A stretch of DNA of 64,000 nt from assembly GCF_023078275.1 (NCBI RefSeq), contig NC_062982.1, positions 635,001 to 699,000 of the forward strand, in the 5' to 3' direction. The notes below the pieces were generated by a model. That model had not been told where the DNA came from. It ran no database searches and saw only the letters and a list, made by a program, of their open reading frames with translations. Source of the stretch: Leguminivora glycinivorella. Lineage: Eukaryota > Arthropoda > Insecta > Lepidoptera > Tortricidae. Made by a program: the position numbers and the translations under genes. Below are positions 39,633 through 49,829 of this stretch, piece by piece (position 1 is the stretch's first letter; every line of letters starts with the position of its first letter).

Positions 39633-39957
39633 GGCCATTTTTGTCAAAGTTGTCCACCCCGCTTTTTTTGGATTTGGAAATTTTTATGTGGTTTCCACTC
39701 AGAATCGCGAGCTCTTTCAATTCTAATAGGAGAAAAAAAGTGACCCAAGGTTTTTTTCCCATTCCGTTACCATTTTTTCATACATTTTGTATGGCGGTAA
39801 CGGAATGGAAGGTTCGAAAAAATGTATGGAAATCTTGGGACATTTTTTTTTCTCCTATCAGGATCGAAAGAGCTCGCGACTTTGAGTATTAATCGCGTAA
39901 AAAATACCCATGTTACAAAAAAAGTGGGGTGGACAACTTTGAAAAAAAAAAATGGCG
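39633..39957. mobile_element. 325-bp palindromic MITE
   Basis: Arms pair over CAAAGTTGTCCACCCCGCTT against GTGGGGTGGACAACTTTG, then GCGAGCTCTTTC against GAAAGAGCTCGC, then AATAGGAGAAAAAAA against TTTTTTTCTCCTAT. The core is ATTCCGTTACCATT against GGCGGTAACGGAAT. Mismatches are spread along the arms, so it is older than the M1 copies. Confidence 0.75.
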
Positions 39958-40339
39958 CGCTTAGTACATAGTGTACCTAACATAAAACGGAAAAATAATG
40001 ATATTTTATTCGTTCGAGTGACTTTAAAAATGTGTAAAAAACTTTAAAGTGTTATAAGGACACACATATTTCGTGCCTTTTAAGATATCGAGTAACGTTT
40101 TCTGAAGCGTCAAGAGGTAGAGCCTCAGTTCTCAAAGGTAGAGGCTTCCATTCGCAGTAAAAGGGATGAAGCGTGGAAACCCCGACACCTTATACGCCAT
40201 TTTTGTTGTAAGCTGTTTTGTTTCACGAATGAGGATATTTATAGAGCAGGTTTTGTCCTATTTTGTAGAGGTAACTGCATATTACTGAAACTACTAGTTG
40301 CAATGGACTGGATTTATTTTTAATATTATGGCGCTGAAC
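39958..40339. other. Gene-free spacer
   Basis: AT-rich spacer between the MITE and the LINE 3' end; nothing recognised. Confidence 0.4.
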
Positions 40340-40600
40340 ACCGCTTCGTAATTGTGGCCGCGTTCAGATGTTTTAGAAAGGCAGGTCGTTCAGCTGCGAT
40401 CGTGGCCCACAAACTGGTCTCGCCGGAAGATCAGCGCTGACCCCCGTGTCAGCATTTATGCTGAGGCGGGACCATTTCGTGGTAAACCAGAGTTACATTT
40501 TTTTAAAATCTCATCACTTATTAGAATTTTATATAATACTTACTTATGTATATTAACTGTGTTTACCATTGAATAAATTATTGAATCTGAATCTGAATCT
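40340..40600 (+). mobile_element. LINE 3' UTR with (TGAATC)n tail
   Basis: No coding remains are certain. The stretch ends in ATTGAATCTGAATCTGAATC (40580-40599), preceded by AATAAATTATTG. GTGTCAGCATTTATGCTGA can form a hairpin (40457-40475). This is the usual terminal architecture of a CR1/Jockey-type LINE copy truncated to its 3' end. Confidence 0.6.
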
Positions 40601-40674
40601 AATTATTTTTTCAACACATTTGCTCGTACTTTAACATGGATCTTAATATTCATAATGTTTCCGATTAGTCTGGA

Positions 40675-42290
40675 TTTTCATTTCATTTCATTTCATTTAT
40701 TTTGCAATGTGTGTTACAAAGGTCTTAATAAGTATACATGTGAATAGTTTCAACACACCCTGTGAGGGTATTGCAATATATCTAAAGCTAAGATCTAAAA
40801 CTAGATTTAAAGTTAATATTTCTACACAACGAATGTCATTTCAGTTAAAGTTAATTTTAAGTTAGTAAAGAATACAAATCAATTTAGCCTTAATAAATAA
40901 TTGATAAATAATTTAATTACATTTAGTTCGTTCATAATTACATTCAATGTTTATAATATAATATATAATTATTTAGAGAGGTGACGGTATTATGTTATAA
41001 GTATTGATTTAAATATCCTGGATGTCATCATATTGTAGATATTCCGTGACGGTGTGAAAGGCTTTTTCGACAAGGAAATGTTTTAACAGTCGTATAAATT
41101 TATTGTAGTTAGGCTCAGATTTTATGCAGTTCGGTAATTTGTTATAGATCCTTATCGAAGAAGGATATGGTCCATTTTTATGTATCGCTAGTTTAGACGA
41201 CACTTGCACTAAATTACATTTAGAACGGGACTCAAAACGACGTGGTACATCTCCGATTTTAATGAACTTATCTGGGTGATTTTTAACAAATTTACACGAC
41301 TCTAAGATATAGATGCAAGGCAAGGTCAGGATGCCAAGGTTTTGAAAATATACTTCTGGGTGTTTCGTGTTTGAGAGTATACGGATGGACTTTTTCTGTA
41401 AGATGAATAAATCTGGTGCGTCAGTACTGTTGCCCCATAGGATCACGCCATAGCTAAGCCATGCATGAGCAAACGCATAATACGCCGATAAGGCAGTCTG
41501 TAGGTCGGTGGTCCTTTTTAGTTGTCCTAGAGCATAATTGAATTGGCTATATTTGGTTTTTATTTTTTGTACATGATCTTTCCAATTTACATGGGTGTCA
41601 ATAGTGATGCCGAGGAGTGAGAAAGTGGGGACGCATTCCAATTCAATGCCGTCGAAGGAAAAATGGAAGTCTAATTCGGTTTTTTGGTGGGGCCTAAATT
41701 GCATCATTTTTGTTTTGGTAAAATTTATTTCTAGGTTGTGATCATTCATCCATTTTACAATGTTTGTTACAACATGATGTATTTTGTCATTGAGGTGTAT
41801 ATTATTTCTACATGATAGTAGTAGCGAAAAATCGTCGGCAAACATGACACAGTTTTCAGAAAAGGATTTTGGGAGATCATTTATATATATAATGAAAAGG
41901 ACGCACCCTAGAACACTTCCTTGAGGGATTGAGTCTAACACTGGTTGGATGTCAGATCTAACTATCTATCTAACTATCTTTCGAGTGTTCGTCCGTATAC
42001 TCAATATCAACGCATTGCTTTCTGTTGTTTAAATAAGATTGGAACCATTTATGTGTTATACCACGCACTCCGATACCGTATAATTTATCAAGAAGTATGT
42101 TAAATTTTACTTTTTCATATGCTTTTGTCATGTCAAATAATATACCAAGTGCGTATTCTTTTCTATCTAAAATTTCTAAAATTTCGTTGACGTATTTGTA
42201 GACTGCTAAGGTAGTCGACCGTTTCTTGCGGAACCCATGTTGTGAATCAGTAAACAGGTTGTATTTTTCACAGGCACGCGGCAATTACTG
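40675..42290 (-). mobile_element. LINE element C, 5'-truncated, tail (AATG)n
   Basis: On the minus strand it holds a broken ORF2 (below), a ~310-bp 3' UTR and an AAATG-type tail (TTTCATTTCATTTCATTT on the plus strand, 40675-40699). The 5' truncation lies near 42285. Confidence 0.85.
41009..42284 (-). pseudogene. LINE C ORF2, RT and C-terminal domain, frameshifted
   Basis: The first part (42284-41970) shows LFTDSQHGFRKKRSTTLAV, GILFDMTKAYEKV and HKWFQSYLNNRKQCV. The second (41941-41009) shows IPQGSVLGCVLFIIYINDL, the catalytic box FADD (Phe in place of the usual Tyr), FSLLGITIDTHVNWKDHV and a C-terminus FLVEKAFHTVTEYL. Between them a short direct duplication (GATAGTTA, GATAGATAGTTAG) has added a stop and shifted the frame. 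Endonuclease and RT fingers are missing. No coding activity is expected. Confidence 0.88.
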
Positions 42291-42715
42291 GTATGTAAAA
42301 CTGAGTTTCTTACAAAATACAAACGCTTTTATTCAGCAGGTAGGCAAAAAGAGCTTTTTTACACGTCAGTAGGCACAATACAGGTTAAGGCATCAGCTGC
42401 AATCATACATACATACTTACATATAATCATGAATGTATCGTAAAGGGGTAGGCAAAGCACATGAACTACTCAAGTTTTAGTCTAATCAAAAAGATAAAAA
42501 TAGTGCGTGGTAGTTCTTCCTCGCGGAAGAAGAGAAACTTCGTGACATATAAATATTTTACATTCAGTCTAGCATTTTTTTTAATTCGAGTTGGCAACAC
42601 TGAGCGTTAAACGTTTAGCTGTCAGTTGGAAGTCGTATTAGAAGTTTCACTCCAAAAAAATATCGACTTTGGATAAATTCGTCTACCGGTAGTTACTGAC
42701 GGTAAATGTTAAGAT

Positions 42716-44258
42716 CTCGTTTCAAACCTTATAAGCTATGACTGTTCTCGTTTTAGCACCGTATAAGCTGACTGCTCGTTATACACCACTTTTTGTAGAA
42801 GGCACATAATAGTCGGGAAGTGTCACCTTTGAGACAAAGGCGGGAAACGCTGGGCGGTAAGGGTGCGTTCCCACAGCGACATAGTATTTGTATGAAAAGT
42901 TGCGTCGCTTCGTGAGCGCACTTTCATACTAGCCCATGGGCGCGACAAAAAAGTCGCTTCGAAAAGTCGCCCGTGGGCGCACCCTCTAATTTAGCGCTCT
43001 GCATTCCTCCAAATCCTGTAGGTGGCGCCACAGACGTTAATAGATCCTAGGCTTTTGAAAAAAGCTCGCAATCAGGTATAAGGCCAGGTATGTAAGCAAG
43101 TATTATACCTGTATAAGGCATCAGCTGCAAGTTATAAAACGTATAAAAAATATCGAACAGCGACTTTAGCCTGCTTCACCAGTCACCACAATGTCAATGG
43201 GCGCCCAACAGTGACACTTCGGCGTTCAACAAGGAAATATTGACGCCGAGTAACAATGTTATTTATGTGAGTATGAGTATGAGTAGGTTACGAGCGGAGA
43301 ATTTTAATAGTACATTTCGTTATAAGTGCGAGAAGTATGTCATTACTTCACGAGTCCAGAGACATTAAATGCCAATGTCCAGAGACAGCAAATCTCGGGA
43401 CGAGTGAAGAATGACATTCTCGCACGTGTGACGAACGACGTTTTTTAATATAGTTGCGAAAAACACTACTACAACGAAATAAAAGAATCCGAACTCCGAA
43501 TTTTCGCATTGACATTGACGCAGTATATTTAACAATTCAAAGGCGTATTTTTAAAGCTTTTAAACTTGCGGGCATATTTTCGATTTTGATATTCATCCAA
43601 CACAATTTATTTCATTGGGTACCACAAAAACATAAACATTTACGATTTGGGACGATTGTTTAATGTATACTAATATTTTAATTCAATCGACCCATTTATG
43701 CCTCGATATATTGCAAATAACATTAAATAATTATGACAAATCGCGTAACATATTAAGGTTTTTGAACGTGCTTGCATTAAGAGACAACTCTTTTGACAGA
43801 CGACGCGTTTCGTTCCATTCTGTTTACACGACTCATTGTGACCTATTTTTTCAAAATATAAACCATTTTATAAATTATGTATAATATGACTAACAGTAAA
43901 CAATTACATAGGAAATATCAATGTTTTAAATATTAATGCCTTAATAGTATGTTTATAGTTTTATTCCGTCTTAAAAAACTAGACTAATATTAAAACAACT
44001 CGGTAAGTAGTCGTAAAATGGAACGTATACTTTTTACGCACTAGTGCGTAAAAACCAACTTCTCGCACGCTAAACAGCCAAAAAACGGGCACTTTTTGAC
44101 CAACTGTATTAAAAAATATCGTTTCAAACCCTATGCTGTGACTGCGCTTCGTTTTAGCACCCTGTAAACCGACTCGTTATACACCACTTTTTGTAGAAGG
44201 CACATAATAGTCGGGAAGTGTCACCTTTGAGACAAAGGTGTGGTGGAACGCTGGGCGG
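42716..44258. repeat. Direct repeat pair (~140 bp) 1.4 kb apart
   Basis: 42716-42860 and 44118-44258 share CTCGTTATACACCACTTTTT, GTAGAAGGCACATAATAGTC and GGGAAGTGTCACCTTTGAGA in the same orientation. The left copy was later split by a MITE (42861-42984) just after GCTGGGCGG. It is a segmental duplication or two copies of one repeat; LTR features are lacking. The interior 43321-44080 contains inverted GTGCGAGAAGT and ACTTCTCGCAC motifs resembling family R. Confidence 0.6.
42858..42989. mobile_element. MITE, about 124 bp, GGGTGCGTTCCCAC-type ends
   Basis: GGGTGCGTTCCCACAGCGAC at 42861 pairs imperfectly with CGCCCGTGGGCGCACCC ending at 42984. The uninterrupted paralogous site (44250-44270, GGGCGGATAATTTAGCGC) shows the insertion point, with TAA on both sides. 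A TWA-type target again suggests Harbinger-like mobilisation. Confidence 0.7.
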
Positions 44259-44330
44259 ATAATTTAGCGCTCAAAGCCTTCAGTTTAATTGTGGAACTGG
44301 AAAGAACGGTTCCTGTTTGAGACTCAATCC

Positions 44331-44568
44331 ATCCATACTAATATTATAAATCGGAAAGTGTGTGTGTCTGTTTGTTTGTCCGTCTTTCACGGCAAAACAC
44401 AGCGACGAATTGTCGTGATTATTAAAGTGGAGATAGTTGAAGGGACGGAGAGCGACATGGGCTACTTTTTGTCTCGTTTTAATCCCCCACTTTCCTAAAA
44501 TGGAGGGTGAAAGTTTGTATGGAGCATTCCGCAATTTTAGAATTTAATGCGAGCGACGCCGCTGGCGA
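44331..44568 (+). repeat. SINE-like repeat family S, copy 4
   Basis: ATCCATACTAATATTATAAA, GTCCGTCTTTCACGGC and GTGGAGATAGTTGAAGGGA. An extra segment (CCCCCACTTTCCTAAAATGG to GGAGCATTCCGCAATTTTAG) separates the body from the final GAGCGACGCCG. The copy at 53636-53881 has the same extra segment, so these two form a subfamily. Confidence 0.7.
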
Positions 44569-44585
44569 AAGGTACAAAGTGCAAA

Positions 44586-44970
44586 AATAAAAAATGGAAA
44601 AAAATGTTTTATTAGGGTACCCCCCCTACATGTAAAGTGTGGGCTGATATTTTTTTTCATTCCAACCCCAACGTGTGATATATTGTAGGTATTTAAAAAT
44701 GAATAAGGGTTTACTAAGATGGTTTTTTGATAATATTAGTATTTTTGGAAATAATCGCTCCTAAAGGAAAAAAAAGTGCGCCCCCCCCCCCCCTCTAACT
44801 TTTGAACCGTATGTTTAAAAAATATGAAAAAAATCACAAATGTAGAACTTTATAAAGACTTTCTAGGAAAATTGTTTTGAACTTGATAGGTTCAGTAGTT
44901 TTTGAGAAAAATACGGAAAACTACGGAACCCTACACTGAGCGTGGCCCGACACGCTCTTGGCCGGTTTTT
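44586..44970 (-). repeat. Repeat family D, truncated minus copy
   Basis: It includes GGGTACCCCCCCTACATG, CATTCCAACCCCAACGTGTG, a C-run at 44779-44793, AACTTTTGAACCGTATG and the terminal GGCCCGACACGCTCTTGGCC. The GTACCAAATTTCAGC end is missing. A LINE fragment starts directly after it. Confidence 0.75.
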
Positions 44971-44972
44971 TT

Positions 44973-45505
44973 ATTATCTCTGGTCTGGAGCACCGAAATA
45001 CCAACTTATTCCACTTGACTCTATTCAACGTCGTCGGGCAGTTCGTATTGTTGGCGATCCCGATCTCACAGCCGGTTTAGATAATCTTAGTCTTCTGAGA
45101 GGTGTTGGCTCTCTGTGCTTGTTCTACCGTCTGCATAACGGGGAATAAATAAATAAATAAATATTGATGAAACTAAGCAAAGCTTGTACTATGGGTGCTA
45201 GGCGACGATATTACATGCTTAATGTTCTGATGAACTCTTTGAATTGGTGCCACCGTCGCGCTTTTATCACCGCACCTCCCGCCAAAGAAACAAATTCATC
45301 CTCACTTTCTCGACACGTGGCAAACCAAGAACTCTGCTACCTTTGCCCAGAACGTACAAGTTGTGGAATGAGCTGCCTTCTGAGGTGTTTCCCTTGCGCT
45401 ATGATTCGGGGTTCTTCAAGAAGCAGGGTATTTAAGGTTGTCCATGGGCGGCGATGACTGCTTCCCATCACGCGGCTCGTCTGCTCGTTTGCTGCCGATT
45501 TAAAA
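44973..45505 (+). pseudogene. LINE ORF2 C-terminal fragment split by a SINE piece
   Basis: The left half reads LWSGAPKYQLIPLDSIQRR, VRIVGDPDLTAGLDNL and SLCLFYRLHNGE. A 70-bp SINE piece interrupts after GGGGAA (45148). The right half resumes at TGTTCTGATGAACTC with CSDELFELVPPSRFYHRTS, LPRTYKLWNELPSEVFPLRY and FKKQGI. The 3' UTR includes TCCATGGGCGGCGATGACTG. Same LINE family as 54763-54975. Degenerate and dead. Confidence 0.8.
45149..45219 (-). mobile_element. tRNA-derived SINE, 5'-truncated, inside a LINE
   Basis: AAATAAATAAATAAATATTG (the tail on the opposite strand) is followed by AAACTAAGCAAAGCTTGTAC and TATGGGTGCTAGGCGACGAT, the same SINE as at 33811-34055. It interrupts an otherwise continuous LINE reading. 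Confidence 0.8.
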
Positions 45506-47139
45506 AAAGAATTGTCGCGATGAGTGCTAGTTGCCAATTGAAAGAAAATTACAGTCAACGACAAAAGATTTGTCGCATAAACCTCTAAACTTTCTAGTGT
45601 CCATGGGCAGCAGCGATCTCTTATCATCATGTTTACTCGTTTGTCTCCTATCACATAAAAAATAGTTACTGGATTTGGTTCTGTTTCATTGTAATTTTTG
45701 GCACGATTTTTATGTAGTGAAATAAACTTATTCTGGAGGAAAATGCCATTTACAATCCAGTGGCAAGACTGCCAAGTTAGCCGCAGAGCGATATTAGCAG
45801 AAATAGCAGACGTGAGCATAAAGTAATGTCGCTGTAAAACGCAGCGGCCACATGCACAGTACAAACTACATGTGTCAGCGCGATCTCATAACGCGCAGTA
45901 CAAGTATATTGCAGTAGGTATGGTGAAAATATTTCAATTTGGTGAAACTATTTATTTCCATCTTCACCACTTAGACCAATCTAGGCAACTGTACACTCTG
46001 TACCGTTTTCTTGATGGTTCTGAGGCATGTTGTTTTTCTTAGTCTTTATCTGTCTGTATACGGAGTTACATATGTCTTCGACACTAGTGTTAGATGCCTG
46101 CTGCGGTAACTAAGTCGGTCGTTTAGGAAACCTCTCTTCTTCTCAGCATATTCGCGTCCACTGCTGAACATATGCCTCTTTCATGGATTTCCATTCCTTT
46201 CTATATGCGGCGGTTCTGTGCCGTCTTTTTGATGTCGTCCGACCATCTGGCTCATGGTTTCCCGTCACCTCGGCTTCCCAGTCTAGGTCTCCACAGCAAT
46301 AATAGCCGGCCCCATCGACCGTCATCTCTGCGACAAATATGAACGGTCCATTCCCATTACCATTCCCTTTCCCATTAGGAAAGTTAGTCCAAAGTCAACA
46401 ATATTCATAGAAGAAAAACTTGTCACGGACTTGTGTTTCGGTACTGTTTAATTTGGTGTGCTGTGTTGGTGTTAGCTTCCTGCGGCACGTAGGTCAACGC
46501 CCGTTCAGAAACCCCACTTAGCCCCACTTGAACCACTGAATGTGGTGGTTGCACTTTTGTAGTTAGCCTTAGGTGTGTTGTTGGATAATTATGGCATGAA
46601 CAAAATATGTGTAGTATTGCCTAAGTGCCTACTTCATAAGCAGCAGCGTTTTTTGTTTTTGTTTTTTTTTGTTTTCATTCCTTACTAAATTTGTATTTTT
46701 CTTTTGTTACCACTTAGTTTTTTTTTTTTTTTTTTATTTATTGAGAAACAAACAGTCTTATAAAACATGTATGTAAATATGCTAAAAGCTAGAATTTCAT
46801 AAAGAATAGACCTATAGTTTCATATATGTAAATATACTTTTTTATAAACTTAATACTATGAATACTATGAATATTAGTTACATGACAACTGCAAAAAATC
46901 TAATACAAAAATAAGATAAGACCGAGAATAGCTGACCATAAACTTTAAAAACTTTAAAAACTTTATTGCATGTTTATTGTATACCTACTTGTGGACATCT
47001 GTTGTCGCCTATGTTAATGGTTCCTTGTCATAAATTTCTTTTTTATATTGCTGTTGATGACCCAAATAAATAAAATAAATAAATAAATATATACAAAGAT
47101 TCTCAAATAATACGAAGGAATAGATATATACATTATGCG
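45506..47139. other. Repeat debris, no gene
   Basis: 46132-46340 is a dispersed repeat (GCGTCCACTGCTGAACATAT, GGTTCTGTGCCGTC, CATGGTTTCCCGTCACCTCG) of a type I know as common in Lepidoptera. 46018-46085 is the partner of 3052-3112. Poly(T)-led 46719-46790 and AAATAAATAAATA near 47075 look like LINE 3' ends. A 175-codon minus-strand frame (45337-45864) overlaps LINE sequence and is not supported. Confidence 0.45.
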
Positions 47140-47301
47140 AAGGTATGGAAGTCATGTGACGAAGAAGCTATAACGAATGATTGTGGAAGGAAGTAACGGG
47201 AGAGGAAAACCGAGGAAGAGGTGGATGGACTGTGTGAAACAAGAAATGAAACGAAAGTAAGTTAATGATGAGATGACGGTGATAGAGATGTATGGAAGAG
47301 G
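47140..47301 (+). pseudogene. Degenerate RTE-type fragment
   Basis: With one stop, the plus strand reads RYGSHVTKKL, then RMIVEGSNGRGKPRKRWMDC and VKQEMKRK. The GRGKPxxRWMDCVKxxM block is shared with 4901-5338. Confidence 0.65.
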
Positions 47302-48090
47302 AATTTCAATTTCAATTTCAATTTAATTTCAATTTATTTATTCAAATAACAAAATGCACCTTACAGCTAAAGCCAAAGCGGCACAAATTGGAATACATTA
47401 CAACGTTACATTATAATTTATAAAACAATACACTGATAAAAAACAAGAAAACACACAGGTAAAAAAAAAAAAACTATGGGATGGTACTCTGAGGCATCTC
47501 TCTTTCTAACATCTTCTTGCATTCTGTTATAACTTGCCCCATCGCACTATCAAAGAGATCGCACTGGGGCTGTGCCTCGAGCACGGAGTTGAGCAGCGTG
47601 AGCGCGCGCGCGATGGGCGCCTGCGCGTGCGCCTGCGTGCGCGCCGCGCCCCACGCCAGCAGCGGGTGCCGTCGCGCGCGGGTGTACTGATTAGGTACAA
47701 ACAAGCGCACACAGACTTCAACAAGTTTTATGCTATCAATTTTATTTCTAAATATTTGTAAAACGAATTTGGCTAAAGAGAGCGACCTTCGTAATTGCAG
47801 AGAGTCATACCCGAGTTGACCCTGTAAAAATAAGGTGGGATACATATAGGGATAAAATACATACATTTTCTTGTACAAAGCCCTGAGGTACATTTTCTGG
47901 ACCAAGGAAGACATGCTGCGTCTCCAAGTAACTTGGATAAGGGGTGGTGATGACCAACACATTTTATCTTCTGTCGTATAGTTACCACGCTTAACGGTAC
48001 TGTTAAATCCAATACTAACACTGAGTATGCAAAACATTATCCTAGAGTGCCCATCTACTTGATACACTAGAGGCCCGGAAAACCTGATTC
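47302..48090 (-). mobile_element. LINE 3' fragment with (AAATTG)n tail
   Basis: The minus-strand ORF2 C-terminus ends at 47474 and is followed by ~130 bp of UTR and a tail read on the plus strand as AATTTCAATTTCAATTTC (47302-47336). The coding part shows RRSMSSLVQKMYLRALYKKM, YVFYPYMYPTLFLQGQLGY, a serine/arginine-rich RRSLSLAKFVLQIFRNKI segment and LEAQPQCDLFDSAMGQ. This YPYLYPxLFxxGxxGYxSLxxRR pattern is typical of the last domain in some CR1/Jockey-type ORF2 proteins. A GC-rich, CGCG-dense stretch (47595-47690) lies in the coding part. Confidence 0.75.
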
Positions 48091-48139
48091 AACCAAAACA
48101 CGAAGCTATAAAGTGGATTAATTGAATTAATTCTATGGA

Positions 48140-48330
48140 GTTTTTTTTTTTTAGTATGAATAGGTAGACGTTTGACCACGATCACACCTGATGGTAAGTG
48201 ATGATGCGGTCTACGGTGGAGCATGCTTACCTTATGAGATACCTATTTACTCTCGCTTTAAAGAGACCTGGATTGTACTCATGCGGAAACACAGACTCAA
48301 GCAGGGCACTCATTCCACTCCTTGGTGGAT
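48140..48330 (+). repeat. SINE-like repeat
   Basis: A poly(T) lead (48138-48152) is followed by AGACGTTTGACCACGATCAC, CTGATGGTAAGTGATG and CAGGGCACTCATTCCACTCC. It resembles a common lepidopteran poly(A)-tailed SINE in antisense; no partner copy in this window. Confidence 0.45.
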
Positions 48331-49010
48331 TTATGAATTATCTGTATTGTACACATATTAAAAAAACTGCATGCGATCCAAAACAATGCTACTTGCATCG
48401 AAACTAACGCTCCTACTTTTTATCCGTACTAATTAATAGGTTTTATCGGCGTGTGTAGCGGACATTTCCATTAGCCTGATGGTGTGGAGGACCTTTTATT
48501 GCGATCCGTATGCTCTGGTTAGATTTTTTTTTTCATTTTTAATTTAGAATTGAGTGTCCTCTTATTTGAAATAAGGTAATAAAGTCGGTCCAAGATAAGT
48601 TGGGCACTATGTACGAGTATTATTACTCGTAGTAACAAATTTTATTTGCTATACTTAGTTTACAGAATACGTCATTTGCAAACATAGCTCGAGTTTGCTT
48701 GAATACTTTATCAAAACGTGCAATATTCGGACACATCATGTTGTCGCTAGCTTTCCATTTAAATTGGACAGTCGGGCGGAAAAGTGGTACTTGTCAGTCG
48801 ATATTCGGCGAAGGAAGTTTATCCTGTGTTGAAAGGTCAGATAGCAGTCGTTTTCGTAAAAACTGGTGTCCACGCCGAATCCAGGGATTCATTCCTTAAC
48901 AAAACTAGGATGAAAAAAGAAAAAACAGGCTGAAAAGTTAATATTTTTCCACCTGTCAGCTTCAAAACATGTCTAATATTCGTTGCCTAATATTCAATTG
49001 AAAAAAAAAA
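48331..49010. other. Gene-free region
   Basis: Nothing recognised; short AT-rich frames only. Confidence 0.4.
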
Positions 49011-49221
49011 TAAGGTACAGCAGGGCAAATCTCGACTGGGGGGCAAAAGTTTTTCCATGTTTTACAATGTTTGCATTGTTAAATAGAGTGTCCTGTCCAC
49101 CGGTTATACATGGTAGGAGTGTTCAGTGGATACATATAGAACTCAACATCATAGCGTAATAATGGAAAAAATAGATCAGTTACAATTGCCCCCCAGTTGA
49201 GATTTGCCCCGCTGTACCCTA
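49011..49221. mobile_element. MITE family M3, copy 4
   Basis: TAAGGTACAGCAGGGCAAAT at the left and GAGATTTGCCCCGCTGTACC at the right, with inner TCTCGACTGGGGGGCAAAAG and GCCCCCCAGTTGAGATTTG. It was inserted next to a poly(A) run. Confidence 0.8.
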
Positions 49222-49627
49222 CATTGGAATGCTTTTCGCTCCGACTGTCCAAGTCACATAATCAGCTATAAAGTCACAGCTGTTCACAAGCGAGAGCGAT
49301 ATAAAGTCACAAATGTACGTAACTTTTATAAAATTTCCGGTTAGGAACCGTTTGTGGGCCTCGTCCAAGTGACTGTCCATTTCCTCTTATTTTTGTGACT
49401 TGGTTAAGGGTGTAATTTTTTGTCATTTTGATATTTTTAGTGAAGTTTACGTCAATTCTTCATGCAACTATATGGAAAATAGGAAGAAATCGTATAGGAC
49501 AGTTTATTCACTGGTTGGTTCTTTTCAAATTGTTAGGAGACCTAAAAATGTTATATTTAGTACCTACTTTTCAGAATACTCTATTTTTTATTAATTTTGA
49601 ACAATACAGAGTCTACATTCGTTTTTA

Positions 49628-49829
49628 AGGACCCTTATAGTTTCGCCATGTCTGTCTGTCTGTCCGTCCGTCCGTCCGTCCGTCCATCCGCGGATAATCT
49701 CAGTAGGTAACCGTTAGTACTAGAAAGCTGAAATTTGGTACCAATATGTATATCAATCACGCCGACAAAGTGGTAAAATAAACTCTACACTGAGCGTGGC
49801 CCGACACGCTCTTGGCGGTTTTTTTTAAG
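49628..49829 (-). repeat. Repeat family D, internally deleted copy
   Basis: Both ends are present (CCCTTATAGTTTCGCCATG at the left, ACACTGAGCGTGGCCCGACA at the right), but the ~350-bp centre is absent. The junction falls after CACGCCGACAAAGTGG. A (GTCC)n array lies at 49664-49686. This is how an autonomous or full-length element gives short derivatives. Confidence 0.75.

Noticed and set aside
42716..44258. LTR pair of a small retroelement
   Set aside because: The direct repeats lack TG..CA ends, a primer-binding site and a purine tract, and the 1.26-kb interior has no retroelement coding sequence.
47534..47761. Plus-strand Arg-rich open frame
   Set aside because: It lies opposite the GC-rich part of a LINE ORF2 C-terminus that has clear family motifs on the minus strand.
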